This document shows, piece after piece, positions 34,880-46,292 of a stretch of 64,000 bases of DNA. How positions within the stretch are numbered: the stretch's first letter is position 1; each line of letters begins with the position of its first letter. Both the position numbers and the translations under genes were made by a program. Origin of the DNA: Aphidius gifuensis (Eukaryota; Arthropoda; Insecta; Hymenoptera; Braconidae); NCBI RefSeq assembly GCF_014905175.1, contig NC_057788.1, forward strand, positions 18,322,154-18,386,153, given 5' to 3'. The notes below the pieces were generated by a model. That model did no database searches. It was not told where the DNA came from and was given only the letters and a program-made list of their open reading frames with translations.

Positions 34880-36290
34880 AGTATTAGTAGTGTAACAAGT
34901 AGAGTTTCAAATACGCAGTAGGTTAGGGGAAAAGTAGATCTGAGAAGACAAAAAACTGCACCTGGTCGGTAAAAAATAGATGAAAAAATAATATATTTCC
35001 TTTTTTTTCCGTTCGTCGGTAATGGAGAATATTTTTTTTCATCTGATATATACTATATATACTATTATTATAATGGGTGTATACTATATCCGTATACTGT
35101 AAATAAAAATTTTAAAAATAAAAAAAAAATATTTATATGTCTGCACCCAGATTTTTGCTGTGCTTAAAATGCGTGTATTGTGCACTCGATTCTGTGAAAA
35201 AAAATCAGAAAAAAAAAATGGTCCTTTTTGAGAAATTCCAAAAATAGTTATATTTAAGATGTCTAGAAAAATTGATAAAAAAATCCAAAAAAATTAGAGG
35301 CTTAACTTCAGACTAAAATCAACCAAAAATAGCTCATCTTATCAAAATCGTAGAGGGTCAGGCAGATGACCCCGTGATTTGACTAAGAATGGGGCATATA
35401 TATGGACCATATATATGTAATAATAATAAAAAAAATAATTCATACAATAAATACGTGGCCGGATCCTTGGAAACGCAGTTTTACGTAAACTATTGACTCG
35501 ATTTACATAAAATTTCAATTTCTGTATAATCAGCAATATTGACAGTTAACCTGTAGAATCCATTGGTAACTTGTCCTTGACCACACTTTATCTCGGGTTA
35601 AAATGGACTTCTTTAAATAACTTTCTCACGTAGTATTGAATTTTTAATTACCGAATGATACTTATTTTTATTGTTATTCGAGTTGCCTTGTTGTTGTTTA
35701 AATCAAATTTAGAAAACCCAGTTCTGGTTTGATCGCACTGGTTTTATACCATCGATAGCATCAACATAACCCGTTACATCACTGAATTATGAATGATTAT
35801 TTTTAATTATCAAATACTCAAAGGTTTTTTTTAATTTTCAAATGAAATTTACTTGATGGAAATATTTCTCCGGCATGACTCCGTTTTTGACCATTGTCTG
35901 AGAAATTACTCCGTTTTTGACTATTATCGGAAAAATTACTCCGGCATGAAATTAGTACCGAAAAAATTATTCCAGCATGAGAAAAATGACGGAGAATAAA
36001 GATGTTTTGATCAGTGTTGGCTATCTGAGAAATAGTTTCATCTCAATATTTTTTTGATGTAGAAAAATAAAGATATATAAAAATAAAGATAATCTTTATC
36101 TTTATAAAAATAAAGATAAAGATAAAAATGAAGATATATAAAAATGTATATGTTTAAACATGCCAGCATATTTAAATGATTTTTATGCTGCCAGTCTTAA
36201 GCCTGTATAAAATGTAAAGGAAAATATATAGCATTGTAATTGTGAACAGTAGGAACTACCATTAGCTATGCGTCATCATACGTGTGTAGA
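34880..36290. other. AT-rich region with a short local repeat, no gene
   Basis: No recognisable coding sequence. Bases about 35868-35985 carry four imperfect copies of (A)TTACTCCGGCATGA / ACTCCGTTTTTGACxATT. Bases 36062-36145 are a low-complexity AAAGATA/TAAAAATAAAGATAA tract containing a short palindrome (AAAGATAATCTTTATCTTTA). The minus-strand ORF at 35342-35536 has no family support. Confidence 0.45.
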
Positions 36291-36296
36291 CTTGAA

Positions 36297-36445
36297 AATT
36301 TTTTTGGGAAGAACCGGGCGGGGTCAAGTGTAAAAGTTTGTCGAAACTTAAGACTTGATTATATGTCAAAGATTATTTTATATACTAATAGTTTAATACT
36401 TGACTTTTTTTTAATATCATATCTTTTTGTAAAAAAAAAGTAAAT
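36297..36445. repeat. dispersed repeat, copy 1 (pair with 46655-46790)
   Basis: Contains TTGGGAAGAACCGGGCGGGG, TCAAGTGTAAAA, TAAGACTTGATTATATG and ATATCTTTTTGTA. The same blocks in the same order and orientation occur at about 46655-46790. The two copies lie on either side of the 7.2-kb transposon, about 10.3 kb apart. The downstream TTGACxCTxxTTTTT segments also match, so homology may extend to about 36510. Confidence 0.55.
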
Positions 36446-36910
36446 TGCAAAAAATAAATAAACACGATTTCGAATACTTGACACTTTTTTTTATAAGAAA
36501 ATCTTTTTTCTTTTTTTCTTGTTTAATTCAATATACAACAAATTTACTTGGATTGATTATTAAAATAACTCCATCCTATCACATCCTACTAGATATAATT
36601 CCCTTAACGGGCAATATATCGAACATTTTATGGTGCCAAAACCAGGAACATTTAGATATTAAATGTGAACCGAATTAAAATAAATTAATGAGAGTGAAAA
36701 TAATAAAATAAAATTATAAGTGCTAATTGATAAAAAATGTATTCAGTGTTTGAATTACTTTTTAATAACAAATTATACAAGTGAGACATTAATACAAGTG
36801 ACAAGTGCCACAAACAATTATCGAAACTTGAATTATACATACGGATATGCATTGACACGTATACATTCAATATATACGTGTACATAGACACATATACACT
36901 CAATGCATAC

Positions 36911-37700
36911 TGATCCAGTAAAATGAGCTCTGAAGAGACATTTTTCAAAAATTAATACTTGTTTCATGAAAAGGGTGTTTTTATATGTTTTTGGGGTCGC
37001 TGAATCACGTGGTAGGGTCAAAAAAATTTTAGGGGTCGAAGGGGGTGAGTTATTCAAAAAAAATTAAATAACTTTTTAAATATTAGTTTTAGGGAAAAAA
37101 TTTATTTGAAAAAAAAATCCGTAATAAAAAAATAGGGGGAGTAATTGTAGGGAAATGTTTGTCTAATTGTAAGGGTTAATGAGTTAATTAGGTTTGAAAT
37201 TTAGGGGTTGACGGGACAGCTGACGCGTTGAACTGATTATTTTTAAAAATCTATAACTTCATTAAAAATTGATATTTTTGACTAATTTTTTTTTTTAATT
37301 TTTTAAATAAATAAATTTTAAATTTAGAGATTTTTTTTTTTTTTTTAATTTATATATTTTAATTTTTATCAACAAAACAAATGTTTATTTATTAATTTTT
37401 TTTGTTTCTGATCAAATTTTTTAATTTTTTTTTTTATCAATAAATTTTTTATTTTTTTTAAATAATTTATGTGATTTTTTTTTTTTTTTTAAAACAATAA
37501 CTTTGTTTAAATTTAATTTTTTATAAATAACCGGTTACCGTATAATTTTTAAGTTGCGCATCACTGCTATAATAACATGAGACAGAGCTATATAATAAAC
37601 GCTATAGCTCTGTCTCATGTTATCTACCATTGAGAATCGACCCGACTGCGCCCGACTATACGCGAAACAACTCGATTGCTACTCACACACTCACATAGAT
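36911..37700. repeat. left terminal inverted repeat (790 bp)
   Basis: Inverse complement of 43345-44134 throughout, including homopolymer runs (a T16 run matches an A16 run). One substitution was noticed (GAGTAATTGTAG versus GAGTGATTGTAG near 37140). AT-rich, with a 21-bp-arm hairpin near its inner end (37572-37623). Confidence 0.92.
37572..37623. other. subterminal hairpin inside the left TIR
   Basis: Perfect 21-bp arms (starting ATAACATGAGACAGAGCTAT) separated by 10 nt (TAATAAACGC). The mirror copy lies in the right TIR at about 43422-43473. A palindrome this exact within a TIR is a good candidate transposase-binding or cleavage-complex site. It could also be a small foldback insertion present in the founder. 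Confidence 0.85.
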
Positions 37701-38247
37701 TTGTGTATTATACAAAATTCATATGTGTTTGTAATATAAATTCTCGAGTTTGATTTTAAGCTAATTTTCGTATTTCACGCGTCAACGGCCCAGAATAGCA
37801 ACAAAAGGAATTGTTAATAAAAAAAATTGATTAACAAATGGCTCCTAGATTTAATAATGCATGGATTTTCGAAATTTTTTTTTTGTTGTATTAAGGATTC
37901 ACTCAAGTATCCTGTACTGAGAACTAAAATTTTTTACACATTTATCCGTGGTGCGTACTCATTGTAGGGGGAAAAGGGGTGGTTCAAACACAAAAATTAT
38001 AGAATACAAAATGAAAGCTACTAAATCATAGACAATTTACAGGTCTTTATTTTTTTTTAGGTCAAGTTTTAAAAAATTTATTGGCGATTATTTCCGAAAA
38101 AAAAATAATTTTTTAAATTTCTTACGGCGCGTACTGATTGTCTGGAAAAAAAGGGTGGTTCAAGCCTGAAAATTACAGAATACAAAATTAAATCTTCTAA
38201 ATTATATAAAATTTACAAAATTTATTTTTAAAAAAATACAATTTGTA
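37701..38247. other. 3' flank of the transposon gene
   Basis: Between the left TIR and the stop codon at 38248. AT-rich, with two related segments: GGCGCGTACTGATTGTCTGGAAAAAAAGGG near 38125 and GGTGCGTACTCATTGTAGGGGGAAAAGGGG near 37950. Each is followed by TGGTTCAA, AATTA, AGAATACAAAATxAAxxCTxxTAAAT, so there is a degenerate tandem duplication of about 175 bp. Presumably the 3' UTR. Confidence 0.45.
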
Positions 38248-41200
38248 TCAAAAGTCACTGAAATTTATTTCAAAAAAATCCTGGTCGTAATCATAATTTC
38301 TAGCCTGTTGATTTCTATACAAATATCTCGAGTTATCATTAGTATTATAATTATCATTTTCTTGCTCATGTTCTAGAAGTAATTCTTCTCTTTCATCGTC
38401 ATCATTTTCGTCATTTTCTTCATTTTCTTTACGACTATAAATTGTCAAACTATTTGAACTGTTGTCACAACTTGTACCGTGGCAATGGGTACACTTCTTG
38501 GAACATGACAAACCAACTTTTCGGCACTTACAAAGCTTACTTTGACATTTTCGAGTACATCCACAAAATATCTAGAAAAATTATAAGTTATTAATAATAA
38601 AATAAAGATAATTTTATATTAAATCATCAATTATCATTAAATTAGAAAAATATATCATTACTTTATCACAAAGCTCTTTGGGTGCTGGAAAATCCATTGT
38701 CATAATTGGCACCAGCATCATATCATGACGTTTCCAACCCCATTCTTCTGGTCTCAAGTTGTTGTTGCCTAACCATCTCTGCATCTGATAAAAAACACGT
38801 TTACCATGTTGATGTGCTGTGAAAAGTGTTGGAGGTAATGAAGCTAAACGTTGTTCAACAGTCAAATTTGAGGCCAGTGACACATAACTATTGTATCTCA
38901 GTGTTTCAAGTGATTGTTGTGCTCCTTTTGATTGATAAAGACATAGAAAAATTTTTTCAGTAGCAATAGCTACGTCAGACGCAGAACTTGATTGATTGTA
39001 AAATACCTTAGCTGCAGTTTGCATGTCCATATTTTTTTTAATCATGTTTAAAATTGTTATTTTACCTTTTTTATAAATTGAGCTTGTTGTTTTACATCCA
39101 CTAAAAACATGAGCAAATAATAAGAATGGTTTCAAATCACCATACTCTGAAACTGGACATGTTTTTAATGGTTTACCAACAGCATCAATTTGACAATAAT
39201 AAAGATGTTGGTCGTTTTGTGTACTCAATGTTATTAACAAAATTAATAAATCAATATTATCACTTAAAACTGCAACAGGTTTTTGGTGATTGCGTGAGGC
39301 AAGATTTAGTGCCGTATTTATTATATCTGAATCACCATCTCCTTGAGACATTACCACATTAATATGGTTTTTTAAATATTCAAACAACATCAAAACAAAT
39401 TTTTGTTTGTTGACTATATTAGACAAAAATTGTATTTTTGTGACTGAACAAATACTGTTAAATTGCAAATTAAAATCAGGACCAAAGCCTTTTTCATTTC
39501 GTCGAAATAATTCATATGATTTAATTCCGCATATTTTATCATTATATAAGCGAAAAACAATATATATACATTTCATTTCGAATTGTACAGGATAAGTTTT
39601 GGCAATGTAATCCAAATATAATTGACAAATATCACTGAATTTTTCTGACTGAGGCCAAGATGAAATTGCCTTTAACAAAAAATTACCATCAAGAACGATT
39701 TCTAAATTGTCAACAAAATTTTTATCAGTTTCAATTGTCTTCCCTATCGCACGTAATAAAGTTTGCTCTGATTTTCGTATAAAGCCTTTGTTGTCAAATA
39801 GACTCAAAGGATAAGGTGCAAGTTCATAGTTTAGTGCTTTTTTTAAATCATCATCGTTTTTGAGTGAGCCAGAAATTTCATTAAATAAATTAAGTGCATT
39901 TATAGCTTCATATTTTCCAGCTAAATGTGCATTTTGTTTAGCCGAGGCTAAAGTTGTAATTTTATCAAGACTAGAAAATGAAAATGTTTTTGCATTTTTA
40001 CCTACAATGCAACGAATATTTTTTTCACCGATTTCTATTGCTTTGTGACAATTTATTCTGGGCCCACCCATTACTCCTGTCGATAAAGATACTACAGAAG
40101 ATCTTGGCATGAATGGATCATGTTCGTTTAGCCAAAAATAAAATTTATCAGTATCAGCTTCATCTAATTTAAGTCTAGCTCTCGATAAATCAATTTGTTG
40201 TTCACTATTGTGAGTTTTAACTTTACAAAAATCTTCCAGACAATCCATAACCATAAACATGGTTGGCATAGCACCTAAATATCTTGATACAACACTCTCT
40301 GTAACACCTCTTCCATGCACCAAATCAGTACCAAAAAAACGGTTGAGGGTTTGTTCTATTGTCATATCACTCCATACCCCATTGAAACTTTTATCAGTTC
40401 TTCTAATTGTAAAGAAACTATCTCGTGTAAATTTATTAAATTCATCAGTAGTCATTACTGACTCAAGCTTTGCCATATCTTGAAGATACAAATGGGCAAA
40501 TTTTGCATAATTAAAATGTTTAGCTGCATGAAATGAAGGTAGCATTTTCCTCACGCTTTGTAAATGCAAATTCCAGTTACCAGAACGCTCAGCTTCAATA
40601 TATTGTAACAAAATAGTTACAGATTCAAAATATTGTATCCATAGTTGTGCTGTGGGTCCATTTTTTTTCAAGATATTTAATATTTCTATGAATTCTTGAT
40701 TTATTTGAAGTAGTTTTTTATCAACTTTAACATCTCCTTCATATGGGCCTTCATAACTATCTGTTGCACTGAAACCTTGAAATAATACATTGAGATAATC
40801 TTTATATTCTTGTTTTTTATCATTTGGAAATTTGTCACAAATTAATTTTCCTAATGCAGTATATGCCAAGATATGAGCTCTCATTGCTCTAGCATAAGCT
40901 TTACCATCAAGTAAATGTTTTACAGTTTGAGGAGCATATACAACACTAAATAATTCGGCAATACCACTATCTGTCATTGGATATGCAACTGCACCAAGAG
41001 CAGACAATATAATATGGAAACCACCAAGTCTTATAAAAACGTGTTGCATACTGTCATTTTCTAGCCCAGTCAATATGTCTCGAGCAATTTTATATAATGG
41101 TTGGTCAAATGTAACAAAAACAAATATTTGACCATTTTTTTTTGCATGCTCAACTGCATAACAAAGAGCAGTATGAATTGCAAGATAATCTGTAGCTTTA

Positions 41201-43162
41201 TGATAAATAAATGGTAAACATACAATTCTGGATGTTGGGTGTAGTATCTCGTCACTATATAAAAGTTCTTCAAATCCATGCCACAAAGGTATTTTATTTA
41301 TTTTTAAATGTTTTGCCAATATATAAGTTGAATATGAAACTGGTAAATAAGGTGAAGTATTTAAATTAAGTGTATCTAGGTCTTCAAACTTTAATTTGTT
41401 TAGTCCTCCTTGGAAATCTATTGGTAAATGAACATCTTGAATTGTATTTACTGCTGAAATATTGTCTTTGGAAGGCATTTGTGTTAATCTTTTAGTTTCA
41501 CCTTCAAGTGTTACTGCATGATCTGGTGTAATTGTAAATATACCACCAGTACAATGGAAAGTTTTATGACCATCAATTGTAATCACATTGTGATCAGTAT
41601 TATCGAAGACGTATTGTAAAGATGTTCCATCAATCTTCATCTGAGGTGGGTCTAATAAAACTGATGCTTCATAAAGTCGTAATTGGTAATATGTTGAACA
41701 AACACCCAGAGCTGATAATACATCTATTACAAGTCTACTTCCAGTTTTACGAAGGATATAAGTACCTACAGCAAGATGAAGATACGACGTAAAACCATTA
41801 GGACGTATTGTTGAAATAATTGCATGAGCAATGTTTTGAAGATGTTTCAAATTATGTTCATTATTTTTTTTTTTATCAGCAAAAATAAGTTTACTTAAAA
41901 AATGGAATAATAGATCAGGAATATCTTCAGTTATACTATTTAAAAATTTTTCTGGAGTTTTATAATGCTCCATATCATATTCTTTTGATTTAATATCATT
42001 GTACAAAATATCAGCAGCAATATTTAATACAAATTTTTTTTGATCTTCATGAAGTTCTTCTTGACATAACCAATCACTAGCTATTTTTGGTAGATTGAAA
42101 TTTTTATAATAAATTTTCGTATTTTTACCAATTTGTGTATCAATAAAAATATCATCTTTATATTTTTCTTTCAACTTCTTGTAAAAAGTTCTTCTATCTG
42201 GGAAATGAATGCCCATTATTTCTTTTAGTTCTAATAATAAAACTGGTTCACTCAACCTATTTTCAATGAATTTATATGCATTATTATATGCGTCTTGTGC
42301 ATCTGAACTAAGAGAACGTTTAGTCGATGTTGAAGTTTGTCTCGAATTTGTTGAGTCAGCAATAAAATTTTCATAACAGATATCATGATATCGAGCCTGA
42401 ACATCGACCAATGAAGAAATGTTTTTAAGACGATTTTTTAAATATGACTCATCACTCAATGATTGAACAATATCAATGATGCGACCATTCATAGATTGAC
42501 GATCAATTATGGCTCCATTATTACAATCCCACATTTCACCACAGAAAAAACAATTAATATCAAAATCAAACTCGTTAGTAGGAGATTGTGAATCTGAGCT
42601 ACAAGGTACTGATGGTTCTAAATTTTCAGTTGATTTTTTTGATTCATAACGAGAATAACTTAACAGACAATCTGAAAAGAAAATTTTTTTAAAATTAGAT
42701 AATTAATTTCAGCAAGTTTTTTAAAATAATCAAAAATTTAAAAATTAAAATAAAAGTGTAGAATAACATTGAATAATCAATATTTAAAAATTATAAATAA
42801 CCAATATTATTCAGTCAACAAGAAAAATCAAATTAACTTGAACATTTCCAATATTTCATGTCATAACAATAAAATATTTAAATGAAGACAAAAAAAAAAA
42901 ATCAAATCAAATTTATGCAATAAATATTGAATCGTATATTGTTTATTTAAATAAATTAAAATATAACTTGGTACTTACAATCGTGAGCATACAAGACTTC
43001 ATCATTCTCCCATACTGTCCACTTTAAATCATTTGCTAATTTACTTTTATTAATTAACCATGCAATTCTTGTTTGTGACAACGGTTTCTTATTAACCTTT
43101 AAGTTTTTTTTTTTTTTTGTTGAATGATAACTGTCACCACAAATAGCACACACATGATCCAT
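38248..43162 (-). CDS. putative transposase, Cys-cluster + PIN/XPG-like + Tesmin/TSO1 CXC (three exons, 1,505 aa)
   Basis: Exons: 43162-42979, 42671-38662 and 38571-38248. Donor GTAAGT at 42978 and acceptor CAG at 42674-42672 join in phase, as do donor GTAATG at 38661 and acceptor CTAG near 38572, giving one 1,505-codon frame without stops. The N-terminus has CAIC (residues 5-8), a Cys at 63 and CFFC (102-105), a probable zinc cluster. A long alpha-helical middle region holds VFIRLGGFHIILSALGAVAY, then AELFSVVYAP and DLVHGRGVTESVVSRYLG. The C-terminal PIN/XPG-like part has GDGDSDII, VLSDNIDLLILLI and FSGCKTTSSIY (about 1150-1260). Exon 3 is a CXC domain: FCGCTRKCQSKLCKCRKVG, then SCSKKCTHCHGTSC, then an acidic tail. 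I recall related invertebrate proteins having GCD where this one has GCK. A DNA-cleaving transposase role is inferred from the TIR context and nuclease-like motifs. Confidence 0.75.
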
Positions 43163-43344
43163 TGTAATAAAAAACTTATTAGTCAATATCTCAATAATTA
43201 AAATTATATTATAAATTATATATATATTAATGTTTATTATATTACTTATTTATTATAATATGATATATTTTTTTTGGAGCAATTTATGATTGTTTATAAT
43301 GTGAATGGGCCATGCCAGAATGCAAACGCTGGCACAAATCTGGC
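43163..43344 (-). promoter_or_regulatory. probable promoter region of the CXC/PIN gene
   Basis: Only 182 bp separate the ATG at 43162 from the inner end of the right TIR at 43345, so the promoter must lie here and/or in the TIR. The region is AT-rich (TATATATATTAATG near 43218). No canonical motif can be assigned with confidence. The start at 43162 was chosen because it is the first ATG before the Cys cluster; the frame upstream offers only a TTG. Confidence 0.35.
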
Positions 43345-44134
43345 ATCTATGTGAGTGTGTGAGTAGCAATCGAGTTGTTTCGCGTATAGTCGGGCGCAGT
43401 CGGGTCGATTCTCAATGGTAGATAACATGAGACAGAGCTATAGCGTTTATTATATAGCTCTGTCTCATGTTATTATAGCAGTGATGCGCAACTTAAAAAT
43501 TATACGGTAACCGGTTATTTATAAAAAATTAAATTTAAACAAAGTTATTGTTTTAAAAAAAAAAAAAAAATCACATAAATTATTTAAAAAAAATAAAAAA
43601 TTTATTGATAAAAAAAAAAATTAAAAAATTTGATCAGAAACAAAAAAAATTAATAAATAAACATTTGTTTTGTTGATAAAAATTAAAATATATAAATTAA
43701 AAAAAAAAAAAAAATCTCTAAATTTAAAATTTATTTATTTAAAAAATTAAAAAAAAAAATTAGTCAAAAATATCAATTTTTAATGAAGTTATAGATTTTT
43801 AAAAATAATCAGTTCAACGCGTCAGCTGTCCCGTCAACCCCTAAATTTCAAACCTAATTAACTCATTAACCCTTACAATTAGACAAACATTTCCCTACAA
43901 TCACTCCCCCTATTTTTTTATTACGGATTTTTTTTTCAAATAAATTTTTTCCCTAAAACTAATATTTAAAAAGTTATTTAATTTTTTTTGAATAACTCAC
44001 CCCCTTCGACCCCTAAAATTTTTTTGACCCTACCACGTGATTCAGCGACCCCAAAAACATATAAAAACACCCTTTTCATGAAACAAGTATTAATTTTTGA
44101 AAAATGTCTCTTCAGAGCTCATTTTACTGGATCA
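43345..44134. repeat. right terminal inverted repeat (790 bp)
   Basis: Mirror of 36911-37700. It starts at the inner boundary ATCTATGTGAGTGTGTGAG and ends in ACTGGATCA at 44134, followed by TAC, the putative target duplication. It carries the second copy of the 21-bp-arm hairpin at about 43422-43473. Confidence 0.92.
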
Positions 44135-44137
44135 TAC

Positions 44138-45115
44138 GTGCGCATAGACGCAACTACGAACAAATTTCAAGTGATAGATAATTGTTCTCAATTATTATAA
44201 ACAATGAACAATAAATCTAAAGCACAATTTAGATAAAATAAATATAAAAATAAAAAGTGATTAAAATAATTTAATTATTATAATTGTGTTAAATATAACT
44301 GTGAAGCATTATTACAAAATTCATACATAAACATTTGTGCATAAATCCTAATCGAATAATATAACTTTCAATGATTATATTTGTGCTAAAAAATGATTAA
44401 AAAGATATACAACAACGTAATCCATCCAGCCATAGGTCATTGGGTAAGAAACCTGCAGACGGTCAATTTCTACCAGCTCAAACCAAGGATTAACAAACGG
44501 CAAGTCTTTTGAATTTTTATCGATTAGAATATATGTGCGATAACTCCAAATAATCGATTAATTATTAAATAATCGAATAAATACGTTTGAGATGTTTTTC
44601 AAATAACCGTTATAATCAATTGATGATTGAAGCCTGGGATTATTACAATCATCGAAGTGCTTAGCTGATCATTTGTTTAGTAAAAAATCGATCAAATTGA
44701 AAATTTGAAGTCAACAATTATCGCTTAAAAAAAAAAAAAAAAAATTAAATATTTAGGAAAATTAAATGTCAGATAATCCAATTATAAAATTGAATTATCA
44801 ATGAAATTATACGATGAATAAATAATAAGTGAATGATCAATTGAACGATTGAATAATCGAATAACTAAAATAACTAAATATTAAACAATTACGTAATTCA
44901 AAATTGAACATAATCAAGGAATTAAAAAATAAATAAATTAAAAAATCATCTAGACTCGTGGGTTTAATATGTGTAAACATCTTCAGCGTGTTGCTGTCAT
45001 TTAAAATAATAATAATAATAATCGGAATTAATAACGCTTGCCATTCAATTTCCTTTTCGACTTGGTATTTTAAATTATTGAAATAAATCGCATTAATTTA
45101 ATTTGTTAAAATAAC
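44138..45115. other. AT-rich region without genes
   Basis: No coding or RNA gene signal. It includes AT-rich low-complexity stretches and a short (AAT)n tract near 45005-45022. Nothing else supports annotation. Confidence 0.35.
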
Positions 45116-45116
45116 A

Positions 45117-45765
45117 ACGAATAGCAGTAGCTAAGGGACAGATGAAGCTAAGGAATTAATGCATCCAAAGAAATTAAATGGTAAGGAATCTATATTCTTG
45201 AGTTCATTCTTTCTTTAGCTACGGCTTTTCCTTCTGATATATATTTTGTATAGATTACAATTATTAATTATAAAATAAGAAATTTATACTTATTTAATTT
45301 TTCATAATAAATTACATGTATTTTATTTGTTAAATGAATGAATAAAAAAAAGGAAAGGTGGTTGCTAAGGAAAAGATGAAGCTAAGAAATTGATCATTAA
45401 ATTAAATTAAATTTTAAGCAACATCAATTCTTTAGCTTTGTCTTTCTCTTAGATACTGCTTTTCCTTGGTTTTTATTAATTTATTTAACAAATAAAATAC
45501 TATTTATTTCAAAAAATAATAATAATCAGGGACAGGCAGTGGCCAGGGAGAAAATGGGGTTCAGGAATTTATACAGCCAAAGAAATCAAATTGTAAGCTG
45601 CATCAATTCGTTAACTCCATTTTTTTCTGAGCTGCTGCTTTTACTTGGTATTTTTATTTATTTATTTGACAAACAATATTAATATAATTTATTTTGATAA
45701 ATTAAAATACAAAGGAAAAGCAGTAGCTAAGAAATTAATTTGATTAATTTCAAAAAATAGAAAGT
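45117..45765. repeat. tandem cluster of foldback/MITE-like units
   Basis: Three adjacent units (about 45122-45236, 45349-45478 and 45527-45650) plus a partial fourth (from about 45712). Each has a left arm like AGCAGTAGCTAAGG...GATGAAGCTAAGGAATT and a right arm like AATTCTTTAGCTT...TTAGCTACTGCTTTTCCTT, so each can fold on itself. Units are separated by TTGGTxTTTxTTxATTTATTTxACAAA-like spacers. No coding capacity. Confidence 0.6.
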
Positions 45766-46098
45766 GAAATTTGCGAATAAATGTTTATTTGTGATATTTA
45801 CCATTATTGACCAATTGAATTGCAAATTTTTGATTTACTTAATTTTTTTTTAAATATCAATCAGATATATCTAAAATTTACTTCATTTTTTTAAAAAATA
45901 TAATTCAAATATAAATTATATTTACTTTTTATTCAAAGAAAATGTAAATTAAATATAAATTGAATTCATTTTGTATTTTAATGCATTTTTTCAAAAATCT
46001 CTTTAAAGATTATATCTATATCTCTAATTTCTGAACTTCATAGTTGAAATTTCAAAAATAAAATATATAATATTTAATTGAAATATATTGACAAATAC
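45766..46098. other. AT-rich spacer
   Basis: No ORF, RNA gene or repeat recognised apart from short AT-rich runs. Confidence 0.3.
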
Positions 46099-46103
46099 TT
46101 AGT

Positions 46104-46292
46104 GCCGGTTTTTTCGTCCAACATTACAGTCAACTAAGGTTCAGACTCTAGTTAACTAACTAAGAATTTGATTACCGACTGCGTGTTTTATATGCTTTAG
46201 TATTGAAAATATCAATCGATAAGTAGTTAATTATGAGTTAGTTAAAGTTAGTTAATGCTCAGTTAACTGTAATGTTGGATGAAAAAACCGGC
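46104..46292. mobile_element. MITE, 189 bp, TIR GCCGGTTTTTTCGTCCAACA
   Basis: Inverted ends of at least 27 bp (GCCGGTTTTTTCGTCCAACA...TTACAGT and its complement ACTGTAATGTTGGATGAAAA...CCGGC), with one or two mismatches. Similarity continues weakly outward to a TA on either side (TTAGTGCCGG / CCGGCCATTA), suggesting a TA target as in Tc1/mariner-type MITEs. Internally it contains further AGTTAGTTAA/TTAACTAACT palindromes. Confidence 0.75.

Larger units (their letters stand above)
36911..44134 (-). mobile_element. CXC/PIN DNA transposon with 790-bp TIRs (Academ-like, possibly new)
   Basis: A 7,224-bp element bounded by exact mirror ends TGATCCAGTAAAATGAGCTC at 36911 and its reverse complement ending at 44134. 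Both terminal inverted repeats are 790 bp (36911-37700 and 43345-44134) and almost identical; I found one substitution in the parts compared. The bases TAC lie immediately outside each end (36908-36910, 44135-44137), a 3-bp target duplication. The only gene is a spliced minus-strand gene (43162 to 38248) encoding a large protein with PIN/XPG-like and CXC regions. From memory, Academ elements make 3-4 bp duplications and encode a Cys-rich, XPG-nuclease-like transposase, so Academ is the closest match. The lack of an obvious helicase and the CXC tail leave open an undescribed group. Confidence 0.85.

Noticed and set aside
36833..37057. Small ORFs in the transposon TIRs (also 43988-44200)
   Set aside because: The same sequence is read in both TIRs, crosses the element boundary and has no family similarity; AT-rich chance ORFs.
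39126..41279. Short ORFs opposite or out of frame with the 1,505-aa gene
   Set aside because: They are shadows of the long minus-strand exon 2.
36911..44134. KDZ-type (Kyakuja/Dileera/Zisupton) assignment from the Cys-rich domains
   Set aside because: The CXC at the C-terminus is of Tesmin/TSO1 pattern and the C-terminal region has PIN/XPG-like motifs rather than a KDZ core that I can recognise. Kept only as an alternative to test.
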